Source: Trypanosoma brucei gambiense DAL972
Lineage: Eukaryota > Euglenozoa > Kinetoplastea > Trypanosomatida > Trypanosomatidae
Direction of reading: 5' to 3'
DNA length: 64,000 nt
NCBI RefSeq assembly: GCF_000210295.1
Contig: NC_026742.1
Location: forward strand, 1,550,001 to 1,614,000
Numbering within the stretch: position 1 is the first letter of the stretch; every line of letters begins with the position of its first letter. Shown piece by piece: positions 39,446 through 49,559 of this stretch. A program made the translations under genes and the position numbers. The notes under the pieces were generated by a model, which saw only the letters and a program-made list of their open reading frames with translations, was not told the DNA's origin and made no database searches.

Positions 39446-40932
39446 TAAAGAGTGGCTGTGAAGTGGGAAGGGGATTATTAGGATTGAAACTGCCCTGTAG
39501 TTTCGAAACTCCCTTCTTTATTTTATTTTTTTCATTCTCCCTTTTTTCCCCCTCCTCTTTATGTTTTTCTCAACGATTAGCTTCTCCCAGCTTCGAGTGA
39601 TCATTTGAGTTGAATGTGACTTCATACCGCGTGACGGCAATATTTTCAGGGAAAAAACATTGTTCTTACCTCTATTCTTAGCAGATTCTTCAGGCGGCTA
39701 TGATTGGAGGCGTGAATAAAAGTTTGTCAACAACACGATAAAAAAGAATAACAGTAGAGGGTTTCCTGTCGTTCGTGAATGATTATTTATGTGGGAATAA
39801 AAAGAAAATCAGTGAGTTGTGAACCTAATGATTCAAATTGTGAACACAAGCGGGTATTTGAGCAAACGTGCTCAGATAAATCACTTTTTGTTTGTTTGTT
39901 TGCTTTTGCTACATCTGCTGTGAATCTTTTCGTTTAATTTGGTGTGATGCTCACTTTATTTTAAGGTCCAACTGTACGATCACTCGAAACTACGTTCGGA
40001 CGCATCAAAAAAATAATAATAATCCAAGAAGCAAACAAAGCTATGGTAGAGGAAAACAGGAAGAGAATTAAATGAAAATAATATTAGGAGCAGCGAGAAG
40101 ATGTGGGGGGGAAAATATCGACCGACACCACATGGATTAAAAGGAAGGGGTAAAAGGTTTCAAACTAAAAGGAAGGAAAAAAAAAAAGACGGTCATCCAC
40201 CCAATATTAATGATGATGGTTATCGTTATCGTTATCGTCTTTTTTCCCCCCTCTCCCCTCCCTCAAATGAATAAATTCATTCATTTTTGTTCTGTTACTT
40301 TTGGTCGCTAGTGCTGTTTTACCATTTGGTTTCATCCCAATTTGATTCTTGTTGTGAAGTTTTATCTTTGATTTTTAATTTTTATCATATTGGGTGTTCG
40401 TTCGTTATTTCTCACGTCAACATCCAATGACGTGTGTTCTTTTATTTTATCAAATAATTTATATTTAAGTTTGTACATGGGTGTGACCGCGTGGGCTGCA
40501 TTATGTACATCATTTTCTTCTGTAACAACAACAACAGAGATGCTTGTGTTTTACCATATATTCCATCTTTTTTAAAATTTTAAAGGAAAAAAAAATAACA
40601 CTTCATAATTCTCTGTTGTTTTATTTATCCTGTCTTTTTGTTGGTGTTGTTGTTTATCTTACGGGCACATTCATCCTTTCTTGTAAATTTCTTTCCCGTC
40701 TTTCTCCTCTTTTTTTTTAATAATTTCTATTAACCTCCGTCGGATTACACTAAAGGAAACAACTGTAGCGAGGGCAGTGGAAGGTCGGAGACAGTCCATT
40801 AACTAAGAAACGACTGCCACTACCGTTAAAACGAACAAGGCTAAATCTGAAAAGGAAAGGCAAAAGAGAAAAAAAAAGAAACAGCAAAAATTGAGTAAAT
40901 AAATAAAGGGAGCAGCACCAACAACAACAACA
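39446..40932. other. Intergenic region
   Basis: About 1.5 kb. It has a dyad around 39487-39510 just after CGL, pyrimidine tracts at 39508-39562 and 40240-40263, a (GTTATC)-type repeat at about 40219-40237, and T-rich DNA at 40608-40730 before an A-rich leader. The 5' UTR side ends in a CAACAA-type run directly before the thioredoxin-like ATG. No gene supported. Confidence 0.55.
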
Positions 40933-41448
40933 ATGCCACCAAAGCGTGCTGGAAAATCAAAGAAGAAGCCAAAGCCACCACCCCCTGTTGTGTTTTACAT
41001 TTCTACAATCGAGGAATTCAGTGAAAAGGTGGAGAAATATGAGGGTTGTTGCCTTGTGGCTACTGTCGCGACTCACTGCAGCATGTGCTCCACTACTGTT
41101 GTACCATATCTGGAGAATCTCAATACCTCAAGACCAGCGGCGCTTGCCGCACTGAACATTGTGGTGATTAATGTCGACACCGAGTCTGCGGAATTGTGCA
41201 AGTCGCTTCAGTTTGGTGCCATTCCAACTTTCTTTTCCTATTCATACGGAAAGCTGATGCACACTTTCTCCGGTAATAATATGGACAAGGCGTTGTTAAT
41301 AGCGAAAATAGCTGCCCAGCAGGCTGAATTAGATAAGGCTGAAGCTGCAGCAGCGGCTAAGGAACTAGTAAATGCTGCAGGTGGAACTGCTCCTGACGGC
41401 GCTGTTGGCGTTGCAGATGCGGCCCCCGCACCGGCAGCAGTTGAATGA
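40933..41448 (+). CDS. Thioredoxin-like protein with CSMC active site
   Basis: A 171-residue protein. A lysine/proline-rich N-terminus (about residues 1-20) precedes a thioredoxin fold. The fold has a strand (VVFYI), the redox motif CSMC at residues 49-52 in place of WCGPC, a strand (IVVINVDT), the cis-proline loop IPTFFSYSYG and a last strand with GNN. A helical, alanine-rich tail follows (AELDKAEAAAAAKEL, then Ala/Pro). The absence of the conserved Trp and Gly-Pro at the active site sets it apart from classical thioredoxin. A specialised role, for instance in a structural or flagellar complex, is possible. No membrane segment or signal. Start at the first ATG. Confidence 0.8.
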   Translation: MPPKRAGKSKKKPKPPPPVVFYISTIEEFSEKVEKYEGCCLVATVATHCSMCSTTVVPYLENLNTSRPAALAALNIVVINVDTESAELCKSLQFGAIPTFFSYSYGKLMHTFSGNNMDKALLIAKIAAQQAELDKAEAAAAAKELVNAAGGTAPDGAVGVADAAPAPAAVE

Positions 41449-42433
41449 AACGGTGCACCATGCAGTAGAGCTGGGGTCCGTTATGTATATGAATGTGCAT
41501 GTTAGATGGTTGAAAAGTATTTTAAGTTGGACTGTTGAAGGGATGAAAGACACTTTCAGGGGATGTAGAGCGTTTCTTACTGAGCCTGTTTGTTGTTCCT
41601 TTTTTGTTGTTGTCGTTGTTCTAACGGTCAAACTTAATACTTGACATGCCCAACTTGGTCGATTTTGCGCTTTGATGGGTGGGTGTAAACCCATTTCTTA
41701 TACTTTGTTTTCTGTTTCTTGTTCACCTCTCCTTCAATTGTCTATTTCTTATTTTTTTTTGTTGTGCTTTTCTTTTATATTCTGTCTTGCTGCTATATAT
41801 TTTGTTTTACTGACTCCACGGATTATACGTAAAGGGGGGTGTATATATGTATACGCTCACGTGGATTTTGGAAGGTTATAAAACGCTTTAAAGAATAGGT
41901 GATGAAAAATATTGAGTGCAAAGGAGGATGAAAACAGTCATATGAAGTAATCATTAATCTCATAGTCACTGCATTTGTAGCATGATGTCGCGCAATTTGG
42001 CCTTATTTCACGAGCTCATTTGCTGATAATTCCACTAGAAGCGTCGACGAACTCTCTTTTCTGTGCTGCTGATTGTATCTGCATGGCTGCGGGAAGAAGG
42101 GCTAATATGGAGGATATTACGCGAAGGACCCTCCGTACAAAAAGGTGCTTCTTTCATTTCCTGTTAAGTTACGGGTTCTTTTTAATTCGTTTCCAATACT
42201 AATCTTTACTTTACTTTTCTCTTCTTTTCTTTTGTAGAAAATAAAAAAAAAGGACTCCCTTGTCTATTGGCCACGGTTTGGTGGTCAGAGGGGGAGTGGG
42301 TGAGTGCGTGCGTGGGAAACAGACACATACGGACAGGAGGGGTAACTTAGATAGGAGTGAGCAGAGAGAGAGAGAGAAGTCAAAGAAAAGAGGGGAAAGA
42401 AAAATAAAGGGAGGTTAAAGTTGAAAAAAAAAA
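41449..42433. other. Intergenic region with trans-splicing signals
   Basis: Pyrimidine-rich at 41699-41790. A tract at 42204-42235 is followed directly by AG at 42236-42237, a strong acceptor candidate for the PP2A subunit gene with a 5' UTR of about 197 nt. GA-rich DNA fills the leader. Confidence 0.55.
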
Positions 42434-44479
42434 ATGGCAACCACGAACCCCCAGCAGCGTCGGACCCACGCAGCGAAGGTTGTTCTCTCGCAGTTGTATG
42501 CTACATGGGTAACGAGCGAAAGTGGTATGACAGAAATAGAGAAAGCCATTGAGGAAATAATGAGCCTGCAGCAAAAGGGTAGGAAAACTAACGGTAGCCC
42601 ACCAAATGAAAGTAGTAATGCAACTAACCGGCATTCAGCGGAGCCCCAGCAACAGCGCAAGCCCGATGACGCTCAAAATAATTACCACTCGGATCCCAAC
42701 GCAACTCCCGTCCAAGCCACACCACGCCGTAGTTCTTCTCCGCAACCAACATCGCCGGGGAACGCGCGTCGTCGGCAAGGAGATGATGTACCGCGTTCGC
42801 CGAGTCCCGTACACAAAACACGTTTATATGGCGTGGATGAACTCGACTTCTCCCATCGTGTGGGTTCCCCCGGTGGGACGACTACCGCTTCACCGGGCGG
42901 AATTCATCACGTGAAACCTGTCGTCGACCCGATGGCACCAGTGCCGCACTTGAGTAGTAGCACTGGTGTCACTAATAACAACATTAGTGGCGTCAGCAAC
43001 AACAGTAACGTCAACGTAGCGTCGATTCAACCAACTACGCACTTCCTTAGCCCCGGTTCGCTGGATGTTTCTGTCACCTCTGTAGTTGTGCCAAATGAAT
43101 CATTCGCTTCTATAGAAACGAGCGTTGCGGGGAGCTCGATGCCATCACAGCGTGTAGTGCATCTCTCAGGAAACTTCGCTTCCCTCCCTCCCGAGAATGT
43201 AGAGCGTGCTACACTTAACGATATCCCGGTGTTTTATAGTGGTAAGGATCGAAAAGGTGGAAGAAAGTCGCTTGTAGAAACGGAAGAGCATGCATTACGA
43301 AATTTCTTTGCTCTTAAGGGCTCGGCGGTGAACCGAAAGGTAGCGAAGGGCGCGGTGGCACCGATTGATGCAAGCAAAACCGTGAGAAAGGGCCAGTTTG
43401 GTAAACTTTGCCAGGATGTTTTTGGTGTGCCGACGTGGTTGAAGGATGCATTATTTCGCCGCATCGCGCTGACGTCTGGTGTCTCTGAATCGACCGCTCT
43501 CACATATGAACAGATATCGACCTTCTACTACAATGTATTTGGGCCTCTTTCCATTAACAGACGTCTATTCGAGCTGCTGCGTAACGACTCGCGATCTGAG
43601 CACTTGACGCTGCAGAATCTCAAGGATGCCACACGTTACTTAGTCGACTCCCATCCAGGTCTTGAGTTTCTTAAGCAACCGGAGTTTCAGGAGTATTACT
43701 GCCGAACAGTTGCGATTCGCATAGTGTACTCTTTAGAGCGGCAGCAATGTGGTTTCATTAGTTGGTATGACTTCGATCGCAGTGATCTCCCCGAGGTTAT
43801 GCAGGAGGTAGACGAAAAGGACGTGAACGTAGTCCTTCAATACTTTTCTTATGAACACTTCTATGTACTGTACTGCAAGTTCTGGGAGCTGGATACTGAT
43901 CGGGATCAACTGGTTGGTTTTGACGACATGTGTAAATATGGTCAGGGGGCTATTTGCCCATCTGTAATAAAGCGGATTGTAGAGGGAGCTGGTCGTCCCC
44001 TCAAATCAGGAAAACCGGGGAAACTTGATTTCGAGGACTTTGTGTATTTTTGCCTCTCCGAGGAGGATAAGAACAGCCGCTCGGCGGTATATTACTGGTT
44101 TAAAGTGCTTGACGTTGATGGTGACGGCATTTTGAGTGGCTATGAGCTCTACGAATTTTTCCAGGAGAATCAACAGCGATTTTTAGAGTATTTTGAGTGC
44201 CCCGAGTCGGACCTTTCATACCCTGATATGATGTGTCAGATGATGGACATGCTGGGCTTTTCGCATGTGTCGGAGGAGAAGTTTGGACTGAAACTGAGTG
44301 ACCTGCACTCCTGTGCAACGCCAGCCAATTTCTTCAACATGGTGTTTAACGCGCACAAATTTATGCTCTTCGAACACCGCGATCCGTTCTTAGAGCATCA
44401 GCAAAAAGTGCGTCCCGAGAAAACAGAGTGGGATCGATTTGCTCGTGCTGAGTACGATCGTATGGCTAGTGAGGCGTAG
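42434..44479 (+). CDS. PP2A regulatory subunit B''-like protein with EF-hands
   Basis: A 681-residue protein. Residues 1-270 are low in complexity, rich in Ser, Pro and Asn. From about 285 the B''/PR72-like core follows: a helical EF-hand-like part (PIDASKTVRKGQFGKLCQDVFGVP), FLKQPEFQEYYCRTVAIRI, and FSYEHFYVLYCKFWELDTDRDQ with a first calcium loop at about residue 489. A second, canonical EF-hand loop (DVDGDGILSGYE) is near residue 561. FFNMVFNAHKFMLFEHRDPF closes the domain, as in PPP2R3 proteins. It should target the PP2A catalytic dimer and may respond to calcium. The long N-terminus is lineage-specific. Start at the first ATG. Confidence 0.88.
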   Translation: MATTNPQQRRTHAAKVVLSQLYATWVTSESGMTEIEKAIEEIMSLQQKGRKTNGSPPNESSNATNRHSAEPQQQRKPDDAQNNYHSDPNATPVQATPRRSSSPQPTSPGNARRRQGDDVPRSPSPVHKTRLYGVDELDFSHRVGSPGGTTTASPGGIHHVKPVVDPMAPVPHLSSSTGVTNNNISGVSNNSNVNVASIQPTTHFLSPGSLDVSVTSVVVPNESFASIETSVAGSSMPSQRVVHLSGNFASLPPENVERATLNDIPVFYSGKDRKGGRKSLVETEEHALRNFFALKGSAVNRKVAKGAVAPIDASKTVRKGQFGKLCQDVFGVPTWLKDALFRRIALTSGVSESTALTYEQISTFYYNVFGPLSINRRLFELLRNDSRSEHLTLQNLKDATRYLVDSHPGLEFLKQPEFQEYYCRTVAIRIVYSLERQQCGFISWYDFDRSDLPEVMQEVDEKDVNVVLQYFSYEHFYVLYCKFWELDTDRDQLVGFDDMCKYGQGAICPSVIKRIVEGAGRPLKSGKPGKLDFEDFVYFCLSEEDKNSRSAVYYWFKVLDVDGDGILSGYELYEFFQENQQRFLEYFECPESDLSYPDMMCQMMDMLGFSHVSEEKFGLKLSDLHSCATPANFFNMVFNAHKFMLFEHRDPFLEHQQKVRPEKTEWDRFARAEYDRMASEA

Positions 44480-44575
44480 TAGTAGATTATAGATACGCAT
44501 GCATGTGCGAATGTGGTGGGTTCCCAAAGGTGTTTACAGTGGAATCCATATTTGCATTTGCGTACATTCAACGGT

Positions 44576-44596
44576 GGGGTGGGGTGGGGTGGGTGG
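44576..44596 (+). repeat. G4-capable G-tract (GGGGT repeats)
   Basis: Three GGGGT repeats followed by GGGTGG, just after the PP2A subunit stop codon. This meets the usual four-tract pattern for a G-quadruplex in the sense RNA and the + DNA strand. Confidence 0.85.
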
Positions 44597-47500
44597 ATGT
44601 ATTAATGAATCATTCGCCACAGAGTGTCTTGAGAAAATTGCTTTTTCCTCTCCCTTTGTTTTGATTTTCATTATCTCGTTAAATGTTCTGTGTTGTCGTT
44701 AGTGTTGTATTGCCAGGTTGCGACGTGTTTGATGGGTCTTAATCCCATGTGGGATGATGCTGGGAAAAAGGAAGGGGAGGAAATTATGATTAATACAATG
44801 ATGAGGTGTATTGAGAGGGCAGTTGTCGGTGGATGCAATCATTGAGGTGGGGTTAGAGTTGAATGAAGTGAAAAAATGAAATGAAAGAAAAGTAAAGAAT
44901 TCGATACGGAATGGGGGGGGCAGTAAACTGGATTGCGATACCTTCTTCTTGTTCTATAAATCCTTCTTTATTGCGCTCATCCTCCAACAACATTGTAAAG
45001 TTACGATTAAGCCTTTACTTTATTCGGTTGAACCCCGCCCCCCCCCCCTTCGTGGCCGACACTGTTTTATTCCTACAATTAGGGTTCGTTAATGGTTAAG
45101 CGAATGAAGAAGGAGTGAAGAAGGGAAAATAATGAGTGGAAGGTTGAGAAAATTAGCTGCTTTACGGTTTCCACCGCATTCGATACCTTCTTTCTTTCCT
45201 TGTTTATTTCCTTTTCCTCGCCTCCACCGCTACATTTTCTCTGCCTTTCGTTGTTGTTGTTGTTGTTTCATTAGTTTGTTTGTGACACTCATTCATCCCA
45301 AACGGTATGATTACATAAATTCGCGCGTTGACATGCGTGAGTTAGGCGGTTTTAGGTGATTTGTTTTTCGCATTTGCGGTGCTTCAGCTCAATCGACTCT
45401 CTTTCCCATTGTTCAGACTTTTGTTTTTATGCGGTGTGGTGATTTGCTCGCCTGTTTTTTGTTTGGTTTCCTGATTGCTGTCAAATCCACACGTTTTTGG
45501 CATGTTCTGCCGCATTCAGAGAACAATATATATATATATATATATATATTTCGTGAGTATGCGGAATGAAAAAAAAAAGAATATACCATGCGTTCACTGT
45601 CGTTCATTTTCCAGTAAAAAAAAACCGGTGGAAGGAATTAAACAGAGTAGGGAAACAAAGAAAGAAACAAGCAAACACAACAGGAAAATAAAAGGAAAGA
45701 AAAAAAGAGGGAATACACAATGAAAGTCATTGGAAGAGTGGGGCATGTGGGAGCGCAGTTGCTGTCTCTTTTTTTTCTTTTGTTTCTGCTATCATCATCA
45801 TCACCACCATTTCATGTTTCTTCACGGACAATCGTATATATTTATAAATATTTATATATTTATACTTATATTTCTATATTTTGTTTATTTATTTGTGTTT
45901 TTTAGTTACACTCTTTTTGTGCGTGTGCGTGTATGCCCCATGTGAATTTGTTTCTATTCACTCTTTTCCTTACATGTGTTAACAAACAAGCATTGGGGCA
46001 AAATGATGCATTGTTGAATGGAAGGTAAGAAGATTCAAAGGACAACGGAACAGAAAGGAAAATTAAAAAAAAATGAACGAAACCAAACTGAATGCATCCA
46101 AAGATGGGAAACAAACAAAAACAGGAACAAAAAAGAAAAAAAAAAGAAAAGAAAACATCAAAATGGAAAGAAGTTTGCTGCTTTTCATTATTCCTTTCCT
46201 CATTTCCCTCCCTCTTCCTCCTTTTTTTTTTTTTCGTTCCTCCTGTTGATCTCGCTGCGATTTATTCATTTTCCCCCTTTCCCAATATTTCCCCTCTGCG
46301 GTGTTTACTTCTTTCTTCTTTTTCTTTTTTTTTTCTTCATATAAATATATTTTATTATATTTTATAGATAAATAATGTTAACATTAACAGTTAATACTCT
46401 TCCCATCCTTTATTGGCTGTTTTTTTTTACCCTTCCATTATTTCCATATGTTTGTGTTTGTTGCTTTACTACGGTTAAAATTTTTGTTAATGTTATTTTA
46501 TTACAAATCTTAAACTCAACTTATTCTATCTTCTTTTCTTTTTTCTTTTTTCTTCTTTCTTCTTTTTTCTCTTTCGCTATAATATAATTAACTTTTACTA
46601 CTGCAATATGTTGGTTGAAATTAGTTTCAGTCCCACACGCACACGCTCACAAATCAATCATAAACTGAAGTGAAAGGGAGTAATAAAACGGAAGGTATAA
46701 AATAGATCAATTCACAAGGAAAAGAAACTAAAATTATTTAAAATAACTTCCACATATTCATACATACATACATACACACAAAAAAAAAAAGAAAAATAAT
46801 TGAGAACAAAAAAAATTCATTAAAGGGAGAAACGTCTTTACATCGGGTTAAAACCCCTCCCCAAGAAAATAAATAAAATCAAAGGAAAAAAAAACACTGT
46901 GTGAGTCGGTAACTCGACATTAAACGGGTTTCGTTTATTTTTTCTTTGATTTTTCTTTTTTACTTTTTTTTTTTGTTCCCCTTATTCCACCTTCAAAAAA
47001 AAAACTTTCTCTCTTTTTTTTTCCTCTTTACCACACAGGCTTCTGCGAGCAAGTAGAAACACCAGTTGCTCTTTAAAAAAAAAAAAATACAAAAAAAAAA
47101 GAGAGAAAAGAGAAACAAAATAAAAAGCAACACATCAAAGGAAGCAAAAAAAAAAAGTACGGCGAGTCAAAACGTCAAATACAAAAAACAAAAGGTGCAA
47201 CTAAACTTTAAAAAGATTTTTTTTAAAAAAAAAGAAGGAAAAAAACAAGAAGTCAGTCGATTCCACTCATTTCAAGGAGACTAAGAACGAAAAGACAACA
47301 AGAAAGAAAAAAGTAGTGCAGAAGGATTGAACCGCGGGGCCCGCCTACAAGGAGGACGAAGCAGGGAAAGTAAAACAAAAGGGATTTTTTAAAAAAAAAA
47401 GAAAAAAAAGTTTATTTATATATTTGTTCATTTATACCAGTGACCGAATTATACAAGTCAAAGCAAAGCAAAGCAAAGCAACAAGTAACAATAACAATAG

Positions 47501-48023
47501 CAAAACACGCCCGCACAAAGTGCAAAGGAGGACGTTCAATACATTATTTTTGGTCACTGGGACTGGAAAATTGGATAAAGGAGGCTGAATCAGAGGACTT
47601 GCAGCGCGACTCCACCAAAAAATAAAAATAAAAAAAATTTTAAAAAAATCAACACGCATACATTATAAAGCAAATCAAACAGGAAAAAAGTTTTTTTTTA
47701 AAAAAAAACAAAGCAAAGCGAAGGAATATATATATATATATATATAATCACAAACTTTACCTTGCGCGGATAAACATACGGAGCAGGGAGTAGGCGAGGC
47801 GGAGGCCGGGAAATATTTCATCATTTAGTGGCAGCGGCTGGCAACAAAAAAGGAAACGGAAAGTTGCGAAGGAAACTGCGACTGGTAGGCGAAGTCGCCA
47901 GCGGCCAGCAAATAACGGAAAGTATCGAAGCAGCAGCGGCAGCGGAGGTGGCGGCGGTGGCGGTCGTGGAAAAAACGAAAAAAAAAGAGCACTGAAAATC
48001 CTTCACAAGGAGGGGAATAAACA

Positions 48024-48073
48024 AGTAAATAAATAAATAAATAAATAAAAGCAAAAGCATTTATTTATTTATT
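48024..48073. repeat. AAAT-repeat hairpin
   Basis: About five AAAT/AAATA repeats (to about 48050) are followed, after a short AGCAAAAGCA spacer, by the complementary TTTATTTATTTATT. About 14 bp can pair. Confidence 0.8.
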
Positions 48074-49559
48074 ACCAAATCAACACCAACAACAAAGAAG
48101 AACAAAGCGGTAACGGGAATTTGCAGGGGTTTACGGGACTTTTTCTTCTTTTTCTTCTTTTTTTTCTTGATCTGTTCATTACCGTGCTACCACCATTAAT
48201 AATATTATTATCATCACTATTTATTATCGTTGTCGTTACTAACTCTGTATCTTGTTGGTTTTTTTTTAAAAATAATACAAAACAACAACAACAACAACAG
48301 AAGAAACGACAACAAATCAAACAGGAAAAAGTAAAAAAAGAAGAGAAAGCACACAAAAGGAAAGAAAAGTGAAGAGAGAATAAGAAGGAGAAAGCGGAGG
48401 TGAAGAAAAGAGGGAACGTGTTGTTTACATCTCCCCAGACATATAAATTATTTAATATATATATATATTATATTTATATTTATATATCTGTATTTGTCTT
48501 TACGCATTTGCGTATTCCACTCATTTCCCTGCCGGACAGAAGGGTTGCGAGGAAAAAAAAAAGAGAAAAAGAGAAGATAGAACATCAATACAAATTCATC
48601 AGTACCCAGTAGTTTTTTAACAAACTAAGAAAAGAAAAGAAAAAAAAGGGACAACCTTATTCACGGACAACAAACGGGGAAAAGAAGTAGCGATAAAAAA
48701 AAAAAGAAAAGAGGTGCGAGAGTGAAAGAGGAAGAGAAGGAGAGTGGTTACATCCGATCAAAGGATTCAAATAGTATAAAAAAAATAAAATAGCAATAAT
48801 AGTAAATATATATATTAAAAAGAAGAGCACAATTAGAAAATACTGCTGAGGTAGAAGAAGGGGAAGGAGAAGGAGGAAACAACAGGGAACTTAACGGGGA
48901 GGAGAAAATATTACTTATATATTGCCTCTTTTGTTGTTTATTTCCGTGACGCCATCCTGTCAGCGTGACGTGTAAAGGGAGTTACTAGTTTTATTTTGTA
49001 GTTTGTTTTTGAATAGAGCTGGGCGGGGGGAAGTGATTAGAGGGAAAACAAACAAACAAATAAATAAATAGAGAAGAAATCCTTTATAACTCAGCAGGTC
49101 CGTGGCAACAGCAGATAACTGCTGCTGCTGCTGCCACTGCTGTTGTTGTTGTTGTTTTTCTTCTCTTTTTCTTGAACTCTTCTTTTTAATTTTCCCATAG
49201 TTGTTGTTCTCGACTCGTGTGGTATTCCTATTGCTCTTGTAGTTGTTGTTTCTGCGATTGCACTCGATCTGTGGCGATAAAGGGAAAGGAGAAAACGTAG
49301 AAAAATAACTATTCGGTAACGTGAGGTGTCAAATTGGATATTATTATATAAACGGTAGAATTTTTTTTAATTTTTGGAGCTTAGACCCGTGCTTTCACGT
49401 GTCGCAGTGACCTGTTTCCAGAGTTTAACGAATAGGAAGTGAATTCAGTAGACGAAAGGGGGAAAAAAAAGAGGATAAATTTCAAAAACATATTAACGTT
49501 GTAGAGGAGTGCGTTTGAGTGGGAAGTTGGTTGATTAGTGGTGTTTAACTTTTCAAATT

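Larger units (their letters stand above)
44480..49559. other. 5-kb gene-poor spacer, A-rich and low in complexity
   Basis: No gene can be supported over 5.1 kb although both neighbours are on the + strand. It starts with a G-tract element (44576-44596), a G8 run (44912-44919) and a C11 run (45038-45048). A TA microsatellite follows at 45526-45549. Pyrimidine-rich DNA covers 46190-46600. From about 46610 to 48950 the + strand is markedly A- and GA-rich, with several T(n)A(n) dyads and an AAAT hairpin. Part is likely UTR of the flanking genes; the rest is unexplained. Confidence 0.6.

Noticed and set aside
45100..48700. Short open frames in the A-rich spacer, for example 48121-48372 and 46018-46344
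   Set aside because: Low-complexity Lys/Phe-rich translations without domains or codon bias.
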